A DNA stretch of 64,000 nucleotides from Saprospiraceae bacterium (GCA_020436935.1 JAGQWX010000006.1:85361-149360); one strand, 5' to 3'; positions 35,162-44,788 are shown, counted from the first letter of the stretch. Program-made: numbers and translations. The notes: generated by a model from the sequence alone, not told the origin.

Positions 35162-36787
35162 TTATTTACTTAGCCGGGCGAGGTCAGGATTCTTAAAGTA
35201 ATCCATAGCCGCAATGACGAACCTATCGTCCAGGCTTTTAAGACTGAGTTCTGTATCTTCATCAGAAATGATGTATCGATAATCACTGAGCAAGGCACTT
35301 TTTACCTTCTCTTTTTCGCTGTCTGTGATTTTTACATTTCTCAATTCCGGATAGGTTTTTCTTGCATAACTGATGAAGTTATCCACAAAAGCCTTGCTGC
35401 TGATGAGGTCACTGGTCACACCTTTGGTATTGCGCATTTTTTGAAAAACATAACCAAGGCTTAGATACCTCATTTTACCAAAAGTGGTTTCATAATCCAA
35501 CGAATCTGCCGGTATGAAAATATCAGGTTCAACACCACTTGCATCCTTGAGTTTTCTGCCCAGTTGCAAAGAAGTGTATTTCAAATTTATGGTGTCTGAA
35601 GGATCGATCTTCTCAGAAAAAATATCTCCGTTTTCAATGCGCCTTTCCAACTCTTCATCATAATAATCAAGATCAGAATAGTCTTTTTGGATGTTTCTTC
35701 CGGAAGGAAGATAGTACCTGGAGGTTGTTAGCCTCAAAGCACCGCCATTGCTCAACGGGTATTGTTCCTGTACTAAACCTTTACCATATGTTCTTCTTCC
35801 AATGATAACCCCTCTATCCCAATCCTGGATGGTGCCGGCAATAATCTCTGCTCCGGAAGCAGATTCTTCATTGACAAGAACAGCAATGTTATCGACATTG
35901 AAAAATGATTTTCCATTGGTTTTGTATTCTCTTCTTACCCCATTCTTTCCGACGGTGTACAAAATGACCTTGTCTTTGTCCTTTGTGAGCTGATTCAGGA
36001 TTTTTGTTGCTTCCGGAAGGAATCCTCCAGGATTGTTACGTAGATCTATGATCAGATTTTTGATCTGGTGCTTTTCATACAATTGCTCGTATGATTCCAT
36101 AAATTCTTTATATGTGTTGGAGGTAAATTGCTCAATTTTGATGATACCGGTCTCATTGTCGAGCATGGCTCCGGCACTTGCTGTATGTGCAAATATTTGA
36201 GTAGGGCTTACCTCGATTTCTATAGGGTCTTTATGTTCTTTCCTTTTTACAGTCAGAACAATCGAACCTTCATTGCCGTGAAGTTTTTCTCTGATTTCTT
36301 CATATGAAAGCTTCTGACCTGCAATTTTTGAAGTATCAATGGTTAAAATTTGGTCGAATTGCTTCAGACCTGCGACATCAGCAGGAGAATCAGCCATGAC
36401 TTTTACAATTCCAACGGTATCATCTGCAAATATGGTTTCAATGCCAAGTCCGTTGAAATATCCCTCCATACTTTCAGTAAATGCCTCAATTTGTTCAGGA
36501 GAAATGTATGCCGAATGTGGGTCCAGGTGGTCCATGATGGCATAAATCGCAGATTCCATCAATTCATTCTGATCCTTGTTGTCCACATACTTTGTATCAA
36601 TGTATTTGAGCAACTCTTCGACACGACCAATCTGAACTGTTCCTTCCTGATCTGATATTTGGGAGATCATAGGGGAATCAGTCTTTTCATTCATGTGAAA
36701 GCCCATAAAGATTCCGAGTGCCAACACACCCGCCAGCAGTAAAGGCTGAATGATCTGATATGTAGAGTTTTGACCTTCTTTTTTCAA
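35162..36787 (-). CDS. S41 family carboxyl-terminal processing protease
   Basis: A 541-residue periplasmic protease. One N-terminal hydrophobic anchor (about residues 14-32) is followed by a PDZ domain at about 85-175 (GYFNGLGIETIFADDT, then LKQFDQILTIDTSKIAG). The catalytic Ser is in NEESASGAEIIAG and the Lys in TYGKGLVQEQ, the S41 Ser-Lys dyad. It cuts proteins from their C-terminal ends. The start is a TTG at 36787: the first ATG lies at residue 33, past the anchor, while the -7 element at 36821-36828 leaves a leader of about 28 bases. Confidence 0.92.
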   Translation of the reverse strand: MKKEGQNSTYQIIQPLLLAGVLALGIFMGFHMNEKTDSPMISQISDQEGTVQIGRVEELLKYIDTKYVDNKDQNELMESAIYAIMDHLDPHSAYISPEQIEAFTESMEGYFNGLGIETIFADDTVGIVKVMADSPADVAGLKQFDQILTIDTSKIAGQKLSYEEIREKLHGNEGSIVLTVKRKEHKDPIEIEVSPTQIFAHTASAGAMLDNETGIIKIEQFTSNTYKEFMESYEQLYEKHQIKNLIIDLRNNPGGFLPEATKILNQLTKDKDKVILYTVGKNGVRREYKTNGKSFFNVDNIAVLVNEESASGAEIIAGTIQDWDRGVIIGRRTYGKGLVQEQYPLSNGGALRLTTSRYYLPSGRNIQKDYSDLDYYDEELERRIENGDIFSEKIDPSDTINLKYTSLQLGRKLKDASGVEPDIFIPADSLDYETTFGKMRYLSLGYVFQKMRNTKGVTSDLISSKAFVDNFISYARKTYPELRNVKITDSEKEKVKSALLSDYRYIISDEDTELSLKSLDDRFVIAAMDYFKNPDLARLSK

Positions 36788-36820
36788 AAGAATAAAAGCT
36801 AAAGTTTCAAATTAATGCTA

Positions 36821-36828
36821 CAAAGTTA
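36821..36828 (-). promoter_or_regulatory. -7 promoter element of the S41 protease gene
   Basis: Minus-strand TAACTTTG matches TAnnTTTG exactly, 33 bases upstream of the TTG start at 36787. No TTTG was found at -33. Confidence 0.55.
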
Positions 36829-36954
36829 GGAATAAGTTAGGTATAAAAGGGGACGGACAAAATATTTATTTAGAATTGGCACTCCGATGCTGAATGAATT
36901 CTTTTTATCATAACAAGTTTAATGTGTTTCGCATGAAAGCACGTGCCGCATATG

Positions 36955-38112
36955 TCAGATCTTTTTCTGAGCGCGCAAATAGCTCAAGGCTTCTCTGAGT
37001 GCCTCTAAATCTTCCTGAGAATTATATCCGTTGTAGGAATACCGGATGTAAACATTTCCATTTTGAGTGAATACAGGTAACTCCAATTTGAATTGATCGA
37101 GCAGGATTTCTTTGACCTCACCCGGCTTTTCACAGGATACTGGAATGCTACCCATTTGCAATATGAAGTCATCATCAACGGGCGCGAGAGGGGAGGAGCC
37201 AAGCATTTCACAGGCTTCGAGCAGGAATTGTTGGGTATCCTTCCTGCAGTTTTGTGCTACTTTGGGCCAGTCAAAATCTTCCATAAATTTTATTGAAGCA
37301 GGAATGGTCAAAAACGCTGTAAAGTCTCTTGTGCCAATAAAGGTGTGGTAATCAATATAGGTGGAGCCAGACGAACTCACCGGCTTATACCCCCAGCTTA
37401 ATACAAATGGAAGCATCATGGACTGAAAATTTTTAGCAGTATAAATGAACGAGCTGCCCTTGGGCGTCATCATCCATTTGTGACAGGCACCCACATAAAA
37501 ATCGCAGTCTAGAGCAATGATATCCAGGGGGATGTGTCCGGGAACGTGAGCTCCGTCTATGACTGTGATCAGACCTCTGCGCCTGGCTTCTGCACAAATT
37601 TCTTCAACAGGAAGCCTCAATGCAGTCATACTGGTAATGTGACTTAGAAAAATAACCTTGGTTTTTTCACTGTAACCTTTCCAAAATGAATCTAAAAAAT
37701 GCTCTTTAGAAAGGATTGGCAATTCAATGGCTTGTTTGATGTAATGCAATCCTTTCTGCTCACAAAAGTAGTCCCAGGTTCTATCACAGGCTCCGTATTC
37801 CAGATTGGTTGAAAGCACTTCATCTCCAGGTGACAACCGTAGACTATTGGCGATGATATTGACCCCGAAGGTAGGGTTTGTAATATAAATCAAATCCTCG
37901 GGCGCAGCATTGATGTAAGTTGACAATGCCATTTTGCTCGACTCCAAAAGTTCTGGACCCGTTTTAGTTATAAATGCAGTTGGCTGCCTCTCAAGAAGAA
38001 ATTGAAGTCGCTGATATTCTTCAAAAATTGGTCTTGCACACGCCCCGAAAGCTCCAAAATTGAGATAGTGTACTTGAGGGTCTAGCAGAAATTGGTCTTT
38101 AATAGATGACAT
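36955..38112 (-). CDS. PLP-dependent aminotransferase class V-fold protein (isopenicillin-N epimerase-like)
   Basis: A 385-residue pyridoxal-phosphate enzyme. The Schiff-base lysine is in GACHKWMMTPKGSSF, preceded by VIDGAHVPGHIP, where the Asp and His contact the cofactor. The start (YLNFGAFGACARPI) and the final SYNGYNSQEDLEALREAL match the epimerase-like branch of class V. The family covers desulfurases, epimerases and selenocysteine lyases, and the substrate is unknown. No partner gene is adjacent; the tspO gene lies divergently upstream. The last two residues are basic, with no extra domain. Confidence 0.87.
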   Translation of the reverse strand: MSSIKDQFLLDPQVHYLNFGAFGACARPIFEEYQRLQFLLERQPTAFITKTGPELLESSKMALSTYINAAPEDLIYITNPTFGVNIIANSLRLSPGDEVLSTNLEYGACDRTWDYFCEQKGLHYIKQAIELPILSKEHFLDSFWKGYSEKTKVIFLSHITSMTALRLPVEEICAEARRRGLITVIDGAHVPGHIPLDIIALDCDFYVGACHKWMMTPKGSSFIYTAKNFQSMMLPFVLSWGYKPVSSSGSTYIDYHTFIGTRDFTAFLTIPASIKFMEDFDWPKVAQNCRKDTQQFLLEACEMLGSSPLAPVDDDFILQMGSIPVSCEKPGEVKEILLDQFKLELPVFTQNGNVYIRYSYNGYNSQEDLEALREALSYLRAQKKI

Positions 38113-38280
38113 ATAAGTTTTTTAAGTGGTGGTTTGCCATTCATTTTTCGGGCCTCAAATATTATAAAATTTTGAATACAACTCAGTAATTCATATGTAT
38201 TTATTGAGATGATTTTAATGCAAAATTTAAACCTAATCCATGTTCGCCCGTTATAAACATACATTACCAAAATAGTATTC

Positions 38281-38766
38281 ATGACTATTGCGAAGAAGAT
38301 AAATTGGCTTTCGCTTACGATCTGCTTATTGATCCCTGTAGTTGTTGGGATAATCAGTGGGTTTGCCACTGCCAAGGGAGTTTCCGGCTGGTATGTATCC
38401 GCTGAAAAGCCGTCATTCAATCCACCGAACAATCTCTTCGCTCCTGTTTGGACTGTTCTTTACCTGGCCATGGGGCTTGCATTATATATTATATGGAATA
38501 GCCCTCCGACAGAAAGCAGAAAAAGAGCCCTTATATTCTTTGGTATTCAACTTTTTTTTAACTTTTTATGGAGTTTCCTGTTCTTTAATTTTCAACTTCT
38601 GGATGTGGCCTTCTTTTGGATATTCACACTATGGTTGTTGATCCTTGCAACGATATATTATACATATGACATCAGCTTATGGGCAACGGCATTACTCATT
38701 CCTTATGTCTTGTGGGTAGGTTTTGCAAGTGTTTTAAATTTTTCTATCTGGCAATTAAATTTATAG
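38281..38766 (+). CDS. tspO: TspO/MBR family membrane protein
   Basis: A 161-residue protein with five membrane segments. The tryptophan-rich family core is clear: WYVSAEKPSFNPPNNLFAPVWTVLYLAMG at about 38-66, and FFNFLWSFLFFNF further on, ending with VGFASVLNFSIW. TspO binds porphyrins and other small hydrophobic ligands and is linked to tetrapyrrole handling and stress. It is six bases upstream of a START/SRPBCC-fold gene, and the two are probably cotranscribed. No light- or oxygen-related gene is adjacent. Confidence 0.93.
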   Translation: MTIAKKINWLSLTICLLIPVVVGIISGFATAKGVSGWYVSAEKPSFNPPNNLFAPVWTVLYLAMGLALYIIWNSPPTESRKRALIFFGIQLFFNFLWSFLFFNFQLLDVAFFWIFTLWLLILATIYYTYDISLWATALLIPYVLWVGFASVLNFSIWQLNL

Positions 38767-38771
38767 GCTAA

Positions 38772-39254
38772 ATGAAAAAACTGGAATGCAAACAATTTCT
38801 TCCGCTGAGTTTAGAGGAGGCTTGGGCATATTTTTCCTCCCCTGCTAATCTCAATGAAATTACTCCCGACGATATGTCATTCGAAATCACATCCGGCAAT
38901 GAACATCAGTTTTATGAAGGAATGTTTATTACTTACAAAGTAGCTCCTTTATTGGGGATCAAGCTCAATTGGGTAACAGAGATCACTAAAATCAAACCAG
39001 GCTCTTTTTTTATTGACGAACAGAGAATGGGGCCTTACAACATTTGGCATCACGAACATCACTTTGTAGAAAAAGACGGCGGAGTGGAAATGACAGACTT
39101 ATTGTGGTACGACGTAGGAATGGGCCCGATCGGCAAGTTGGCAGAAGCTGTTTTCGTTGATCAGAAAGTCAAATCGATATTTGATTACAGGTACAAAAAA
39201 TTGGAGCAACTGTTTGGAACTTCCCACAAAATGGATCAGTCACTTGTGCATTAA
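38772..39254 (+). CDS. SRPBCC (START-like) ligand-binding protein
   Basis: A 160-residue cytoplasmic protein of the SRPBCC fold. Typical features are the opening strand FLPLSLEEAWAYFSSPANLNEITP, the central LNWVTEITKIKPGSFFIDEQ, and HHFVEKDGGVEMTDLLWYDV before the long C-terminal helix. Such proteins bind lipids, aromatic compounds or similar in a deep pocket, and some act as cyclases. It lies directly downstream of tspO, suggesting a shared hydrophobic ligand; that is inference. The ligand is unknown. Confidence 0.85.
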   Translation: MKKLECKQFLPLSLEEAWAYFSSPANLNEITPDDMSFEITSGNEHQFYEGMFITYKVAPLLGIKLNWVTEITKIKPGSFFIDEQRMGPYNIWHHEHHFVEKDGGVEMTDLLWYDVGMGPIGKLAEAVFVDQKVKSIFDYRYKKLEQLFGTSHKMDQSLVH

Positions 39255-39306
39255 GTTATGCGCTCATATATAGGACCAATTTTGCGTCTAATTCTTCATA
39301 TAAATC

Positions 39307-39336
39307 ATTGATTTTCAAAAATTATTTCTACCTTTG
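39307..39336 (+). promoter_or_regulatory. Promoter of the S1 gene
   Basis: ATTG (39307-39310), 18 bases, then TACCTTTG (39329-39336), an exact -7 match. The transcript would have a leader of about 60 bases before the ATG at 39404. Confidence 0.65.
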
Positions 39337-39403
39337 CGGCTCGAAATTAATTTTATAACACCTCTTGTCGTGAAGATGGCAAGATACAAATTTGATAATC
39401 AAT

Positions 39404-41596
39404 ATGTTAGAAGAGGAAAAGGATATCCTCCCACAAGGTGTGGAAGACGTATCTGAGGACGATTCATCTTTAGATGATGTAGATTTAGGGCTTGATCAGG
39501 ATTCAAATTCCACAGCTCACGATGACTTTGACTGGTCAATCGGAAAAAGAAACACCATTGCTTACACTGCAGAGCAAAAATCAGATTACTTAGATAAATA
39601 CGACAAAACACTTAAGAGTGTTGAAGAGTATGAGGTAGTAAAAGCCAGAGTATCAGGTATTTATGGTGGTGATGTAATTCTTGACATCAACTACAAATCT
39701 GATGGTATGGTATCACTTTCAGAATTCAGGGACATTCCTGATTTGAAAGTTGGTGACTACGTCGATGTTTATGTAGAAAACAAAGAAGACCTCAATGGTC
39801 AGTTGGTTCTTTCAAGAAGAAAGGCTAAGTTGATCAAAGCATGGGATCTTTTGGTTGATTCTTACAAAAACGGTACTATCATCAAAGGTAGCGTTGTCAG
39901 TAAGACCAAAGGCGGTTTGATCGTTGAATGTAATGGATTGGAAACATTCCTTCCTGGTTCACAGATCGACGTTAAGCCTATCGTTGATTATGATGCATAC
40001 GTGGGTAAGACCATGGAATTCAAAGTTGTTAAAATCAACGAAGCCATCAAAAACGCAGTTGTTTCTCACAAAGCCCTCATCGAGAGCGATCTTGCTGAGC
40101 AAAGAGAAGCAATCATTTCTGGTCTTGAAAAAGGTCAGGTTCTTGAAGGTGTGGTTAAAAACATCACTGACTTCGGTGCATTTATGGACCTTGGAGGTGT
40201 TGACGGTCTGTTGTACATCACAGATATTTCTTGGGGTAGAATCAATCACCCTAACGAAGTACTTGAACTCAACCAGAAACTCAATGTGGTCGTTCTTGAC
40301 TTTGATGAAGACAAGAAAAGAATTTCACTTGGTCTCAAACAATTGTTGCCTCACCCATGGGAAGTACTTCAACAAGAGATTGCTGAGGGTAGCATCGTGA
40401 AAGGTAAGATTGTAAATATTGAGGACTACGGTGCTTTCCTTGAAATCATCCCTGGTGTTGAAGGATTGATCCACGTTTCAGAAGTTTCATGGAGCAATCA
40501 ACCGGTGAATGCCCGTGAATTCTTCAAGTTGGGTCAGGAGTTTGAAGCTAAAGTGGTAACACTAGATAGAGAAGAAAGAAAAATGTCTTTGAGCTTGAAA
40601 CAACTTTCTCAGGATCCTTGGAATCAGGTGGCTGAAAAATATGCCCCTGGTACAAGACACGAAGGTGAAGTCAAAAACCTTACTCCGTACGGTGTATTCG
40701 TAGAACTGCAAGAAGGTATTGGTGGTATGATCCACATTTCTGATTTGTCATGGACCAAGAGATATGCTCACCCAAGTGAGTTCACAAGAGTTGGTGACAA
40801 GATGGATGTAATGGTCATGGAACTTGATTCTGACAGCAGAAAATTGTCTTTGGGTCACAAGCAATTGGAAGAAAACCCATGGGATACTTTTGAAAATGTA
40901 TTCCCTGTAGGTTCATACCATGAAGCAACAGTGGTCAGAAAAGATGACAGAGGAGCAACAGTTCAATTGCCATATGGTCTTGAAGCTTATGCACCAATCA
41001 AGCACATCAGAAAAGAAGATGGCAATACTGCAGAATTGGAAGAGCATTTGACTGTAAAAGTTATCGAATTCAACCGCGATGATAAAAAGATCATGGTTTC
41101 ACACTCAAGATATCTTGAAGATATCAGAAGAGAAGCTGATGATATGGTTAAACAAGAGCAGGAGAAGGAGAAAACTGATACCAGAAAAGCAGTTCAAAGC
41201 AATAATTCAAGAGTAGAGATGGCAACTTTGGGTGACCTTGATGCATTCTCACAATTGAAAGAGCAATTGGAAGACGCTAAACCTGCTGCTCCAAAGGCAC
41301 CAGCTCCAAAAGCTGAGGCTCCTAAGGCAGAAACAGCTAAAGCGGACGACCTTAAAATTGTAGAAGGTATTGGTCCTAAGATTGCTGAGCACCTCATCGA
41401 GGCTGGTATTGTTAGCTTTGCTGACCTTGCTGCAACTTCTGTTGAGAAACTTCAGGAAGTTCTTGAAAATGCAGGTCCTGCGTTCAAAATGCACGATCCT
41501 TCAACATGGGCACAACAAGCTGAACTTGCAGCTGCAGGTAAGTTTGATGAGCTGAAGGCTTGGCAAGATGAGCTCAATGGCGGTAAAGAAGCTTAA
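39404..41596 (+). CDS. rpsA: Ribosomal protein S1 with extra C-terminal helix-hairpin-helix domain
   Basis: A 730-residue protein. After an acidic N terminus come six S1 RNA-binding domains beginning near residues 76, 156, 243, 330, 417 and 502, with core motifs such as DFGAFMDLGGVDGLLYITDISW and YGAFLEIIPGVEGLIHVSE. A charged stretch and a Lys/Ala/Pro linker (about 625-645) lead into an added domain at about 648-730: KIVEGIGPKIAEHLIEAGI, a helix-hairpin-helix motif, then MHDPSTWAQQAELAAAGKFDEL. S1 recruits mRNA to the ribosome. The added domain may bind nucleic acid. I took the ATG at 39404; an upstream TTG (39392) is unlikely. Confidence 0.95.
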   Translation: MLEEEKDILPQGVEDVSEDDSSLDDVDLGLDQDSNSTAHDDFDWSIGKRNTIAYTAEQKSDYLDKYDKTLKSVEEYEVVKARVSGIYGGDVILDINYKSDGMVSLSEFRDIPDLKVGDYVDVYVENKEDLNGQLVLSRRKAKLIKAWDLLVDSYKNGTIIKGSVVSKTKGGLIVECNGLETFLPGSQIDVKPIVDYDAYVGKTMEFKVVKINEAIKNAVVSHKALIESDLAEQREAIISGLEKGQVLEGVVKNITDFGAFMDLGGVDGLLYITDISWGRINHPNEVLELNQKLNVVVLDFDEDKKRISLGLKQLLPHPWEVLQQEIAEGSIVKGKIVNIEDYGAFLEIIPGVEGLIHVSEVSWSNQPVNAREFFKLGQEFEAKVVTLDREERKMSLSLKQLSQDPWNQVAEKYAPGTRHEGEVKNLTPYGVFVELQEGIGGMIHISDLSWTKRYAHPSEFTRVGDKMDVMVMELDSDSRKLSLGHKQLEENPWDTFENVFPVGSYHEATVVRKDDRGATVQLPYGLEAYAPIKHIRKEDGNTAELEEHLTVKVIEFNRDDKKIMVSHSRYLEDIRREADDMVKQEQEKEKTDTRKAVQSNNSRVEMATLGDLDAFSQLKEQLEDAKPAAPKAPAPKAEAPKAETAKADDLKIVEGIGPKIAEHLIEAGIVSFADLAATSVEKLQEVLENAGPAFKMHDPSTWAQQAELAAAGKFDELKAWQDELNGGKEA

Positions 41597-41626
41597 TTGT
41601 AGCACAACAATTTGCTGAAAAATAGG

Positions 41627-41657
41627 AAGGGAGTGACTTGTGTCGCTCCCTTTTTTT
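41627..41657 (+). terminator. Terminator of the S1 gene
   Basis: AAGGGAGTGAC pairs with GTCGCTCCCTT around a short TTGT loop, with one G-T type mismatch in the stem, and is followed by a run of T residues (41651-41657). It lies 31 bases after the S1 stop codon. Confidence 0.85.
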
Positions 41658-41785
41658 ATGTCATATCCTTAATGGCATGCATTTATTTCATCTGGTTTTA
41701 TTTTGTACGAGAGCAAAGGAACTTTTCATGCGCTTTTGTATTATTACACTTGTAAATTTTGCTTATCTCATTCTCAAAATCACTT

Positions 41786-42661
41786 ATGACAAAAGTAAAT
41801 GTTGGGTTGGTACAAATGAGCTGTGTTGCAGACAAGGCTGCCAATCTTTCAAAAGCCGTTGAAAAGGTAAATGAAGCTGCAGACAAGGGGGCTCAAATCG
41901 TTTGTCTTCAGGAGTTATTCACATCATTGTACTTTTGCGATGTCGAAGACTATGATCATTTTCAATTGGCAGAACCCATTCCTGGCCCATCTACCGATGC
42001 AATGCAAAAAGTTGCCAAAGAAAGAGGAGTGGTCATCATCGCATCACTTTTTGAAAAAAGAGCCCAGGGCTTATATCATAATACAACAGCTGTTATTGAT
42101 GCAGATGGAACTTATCTTGGCAAATACAGGAAAATGCACATTCCGGACGATCCTGCATTTTATGAGAAGTTCTATTTTACTCCGGGTGATCTGGGATACA
42201 AGGTGTTCAAAACAAAATTTGCTACTTTGGGTGTCTTGATCTGCTGGGATCAATGGTATCCTGAAGCGGCAAGAATCACCGCACTCATGGGTGCAGAGAT
42301 ATTGTTTTACCCTACGGCAATTGGCTGGGCCACTTCTCAGGATGAAGCCACCAATAAGGAACAATACAATGCATGGCAAACCATACAAAGAAGTCATGCC
42401 GTTGCAAACGGTGTGCATGTTGTAAGCGTCAATAGAGTAGGATTTGAGCAGGATGGTGCTATGAAGTTCTGGGGAGGTTCATTTGTTTCTAATCCTTTTG
42501 GCAACCTGCTTTACCTGGCATCTCACGAAGATGAAGTGGTACATGTTCAGGAGATAGATCTTGCCAAGTCGGATGCTTACAGAACGCATTGGCCATTCCT
42601 CAGAGATAGAAGAATAGACTCCTACCAGCCGATTACCAAAAGATTTATTGACGAAGATTAA
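41786..42661 (+). CDS. aguB: N-carbamoylputrescine amidase
   Basis: A 291-residue member of the nitrilase superfamily. The catalytic triad is present: Glu43 in CLQELFTS, Lys116 in YRKMHIP and Cys153 in GVLICWDQWYPE. The segment MHIPDDPAFYEKFYFTPGD is typical of the AguB branch. It hydrolyses N-carbamoylputrescine to putrescine, ammonia and carbon dioxide, the step after agmatine deiminase, encoded nine bases downstream. I took the ATG at 41786; an in-frame TTG at 41759 is less likely. Arginine decarboxylase, which makes agmatine, is not in the window. Confidence 0.94.
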   Translation: MTKVNVGLVQMSCVADKAANLSKAVEKVNEAADKGAQIVCLQELFTSLYFCDVEDYDHFQLAEPIPGPSTDAMQKVAKERGVVIIASLFEKRAQGLYHNTTAVIDADGTYLGKYRKMHIPDDPAFYEKFYFTPGDLGYKVFKTKFATLGVLICWDQWYPEAARITALMGAEILFYPTAIGWATSQDEATNKEQYNAWQTIQRSHAVANGVHVVSVNRVGFEQDGAMKFWGGSFVSNPFGNLLYLASHEDEVVHVQEIDLAKSDAYRTHWPFLRDRRIDSYQPITKRFIDED

Positions 42662-42670
42662 GACTTATAT

Positions 42671-43723
42671 ATGTCTGTAGATGTATCAAAGACTCCCCGG
42701 GAGCAAGGTTATTTTTTTCCTGCTGAGTTCGCGCCACAGGTAGCTATTTGGTTGAGTTGGCCGCATAAGGAAGAGAGCTGGCCAGGTAAAATTGCCAGTA
42801 TTTATCCACCATATTGTGCCTTTGTCAAAGAAATAACAAGGGGGCAATATGTCAACATCAATGTGTCAGGTCCAGAGATGGAATTATTCGCCAGACAATT
42901 GTTGGAGGACGCAGGAGTCAACATGAAGGCTGTCAGGTTTTATCATCACCCGACCAATGATGCCTGGTGCAGAGACCATGGTCCGGCCTTTTTGATCAAT
43001 CCTGAGAAACAATCCAAAGTCATTGTCGACTGGGATTATAATGCCTGGGGAGGGAAATATCCTCCATTTGACCTGGACGATGTCATTCCTACGCTCATTG
43101 GTGAGAAGCTGGGTATTCCGGTATTCCATCCGGGCATCATCATGGAAGGCGGCTCTGTAGAGTTCAATGGCAAAGGTAGTTTGATGACCTCGAGGTCCTG
43201 TTTGCTCAACCCCAACAGAAATCCTCATTTGTCCCAGGATAAAATAGAACAATACCTTAGAGATTATTACGGTGTTGAACAAATTTTGTGGGTAAGTGAT
43301 GGCATTGTTGGTGATGATACTGACGGGCACATCGACGATACAGTCAGATTCGTCAACGAGGATACAGTCATTACCGTCATTGAAGAAGACAAGTCTGACG
43401 ACAATTACCAATTGCTCCATGACAACCTTCAAGAGCTAAAAGAAATGCGCTTGCTCAATGGTAAGCAACTCAATATCATAGAGTTGCCTATGCCTGCTGA
43501 AATCATTTATGAAGATCAGCGCCTTCCCGCATCCTATGCCAACTTTCTGATTACCAATCTGTCTGTGATTGTTCCCACATTCAGATCAGATCGTGACAGT
43601 AAAGCTCTTGACATCATACAACAGTGTTTTCCTGACAGAAAAGTAGTGGGAATCGATAGTCTCGATATCATTTGGGGCCTCGGAAGTTTTCATTGCCTGA
43701 GCCAACAGGAACCACTGGTGTGA
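42671..43723 (+). CDS. aguA: Agmatine deiminase
   Basis: A 350-residue enzyme of the peptidyl-arginine-deiminase-like fold. The nucleophile is the late cysteine (Cys342 in GLGSFHCLSQQEP), with NDAWCRDHGPAF and GDDTDGHIDDTVRF providing the substrate-binding Asp and His. It converts agmatine to N-carbamoylputrescine and ammonia. Being nine bases after aguB, it forms the usual two-gene operon for making putrescine from agmatine. Confidence 0.95.
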   Translation: MSVDVSKTPREQGYFFPAEFAPQVAIWLSWPHKEESWPGKIASIYPPYCAFVKEITRGQYVNINVSGPEMELFARQLLEDAGVNMKAVRFYHHPTNDAWCRDHGPAFLINPEKQSKVIVDWDYNAWGGKYPPFDLDDVIPTLIGEKLGIPVFHPGIIMEGGSVEFNGKGSLMTSRSCLLNPNRNPHLSQDKIEQYLRDYYGVEQILWVSDGIVGDDTDGHIDDTVRFVNEDTVITVIEEDKSDDNYQLLHDNLQELKEMRLLNGKQLNIIELPMPAEIIYEDQRLPASYANFLITNLSVIVPTFRSDRDSKALDIIQQCFPDRKVVGIDSLDIIWGLGSFHCLSQQEPLV

Positions 43724-44035
43724 AATATACTTATCAGAAATAGAATTGTCCACTTCCATGCTGCTAAAATGAGCCATATCTTCGTTACAAATACTCGCTG
43801 GAGGCACCACTCCAGCTGCGTTTTGTGCCTTGATCTGATTCATTTTATCACCACATGTAAAATGGACATTCCATTTTCCGATAAGTATAGCAAATGAGCT
43901 CTATCATATTTTGTGAATTGGCTTTCTCCTCAAATGCATTTGTGAAATAAACACCATTTATTGTAGTCAATCCATATTTCATTTTGATGTGACCTCGTAA
44001 TTGCTTTTTTTTGTGGCTTAAATTTTAAGAGAATT
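43724..44035. other. Intergenic region with a perfect hairpin
   Basis: 312 bases between aguA and tpiA. GCTGGAG (43797-43803) pairs perfectly with CTCCAGC (43810-43816) around a six-base loop, without a strong T run, so it is a weak terminator or another RNA structure. The remainder is AT-rich. Only the tpiA ribosome region (AAGAGAATT before the ATG) is recognisable. Confidence 0.45.
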
Positions 44036-44788
44036 ATGAGACAAAAAATCGCAGCAGGAAACTGGAAAATGAACAACACTTTGGAGGAATCAGTTGCACT
44101 GGCTCAAGCGCTGGTGGATGCAGGAAGTCCTTCAGGTGTACTTACCATACTAGGAGTGCCTTATGTTTACCTGGATAAAATCAATCAGATTGTTGCCGGT
44201 GCAGAAAACATTGAAGTTGCAGCACAGAATGCTCATCAGGAACTGAGTGGTGCTTTTACTGGTGAAATTTCAGTCAAAATGTTGAATTCCATTGGTGTAA
44301 AATACGTCATCCTCGGTCACTCTGAAAGAAGAGAATACTTTGGTGAAACAGATGAATTGTTGTTGGCGAAAACCAATACCGTTCTTGGTGCCGGTCAAAT
44401 TCCGATTTTTTGCTGCGGTGAGCCTTTGGCCATCAGAAAAGCTGGAACCCACATCACTTATGTCATTGATCAGTTGAAGAATTCTATCTTCAAATTGAGC
44501 GCAGAAGACTTTTCAAAAATCATCATAGCTTACGAACCAATTTGGGCCATTGGTACCGGTGAAACTGCTTCTCCTGCTCAGGCACAAGAAATGCATGAAG
44601 AAATCAGGAAGGCAATAGCTGAGGTATTCGGTAACGAAATAGCGGAGGGTACATCCATTCTTTATGGAGGTTCAGTAAATGCAGCCAACGCCAAAGATTT
44701 GTTCTCCAACAAAGACGTAGATGGAGGATTAGTCGGCGGTGCTTCCCTAAAAGCCGATGTTTTCGTGCAAGTGATGAACGGCTTCTAA
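44036..44788 (+). CDS. tpiA: Triosephosphate isomerase
   Basis: A 250-residue glycolytic TIM barrel of normal length. Catalytic residues are Lys11 (GNWKMN), His95 (LGHSERRE) and the general base Glu167 (AYEPIWAIGTG). The phosphate-binding end (YGGSVNAANA, then GGLVGGASL) is intact. It interconverts dihydroxyacetone phosphate and glyceraldehyde 3-phosphate in the cytoplasm. It appears to be a single-gene unit. Confidence 0.98.
   Translation: MRQKIAAGNWKMNNTLEESVALAQALVDAGSPSGVLTILGVPYVYLDKINQIVAGAENIEVAAQNAHQELSGAFTGEISVKMLNSIGVKYVILGHSERREYFGETDELLLAKTNTVLGAGQIPIFCCGEPLAIRKAGTHITYVIDQLKNSIFKLSAEDFSKIIIAYEPIWAIGTGETASPAQAQEMHEEIRKAIAEVFGNEIAEGTSILYGGSVNAANAKDLFSNKDVDGGLVGGASLKADVFVQVMNGF

Noticed and set aside
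43797..43816. Perfect 7-bp hairpin after aguA as a strong terminator
   Set aside because: No T run follows and it lies over 70 bases past the stop codon; kept only as part of the intergenic description.
43586..43843. Open frame of 85 codons on the minus strand after aguA
   Set aside because: More than half lies antisense to the conserved aguA end, including its active-site cysteine codon, and no ribosome-binding or promoter element was found; the first 40 residues look protein-like but have no recognised family.
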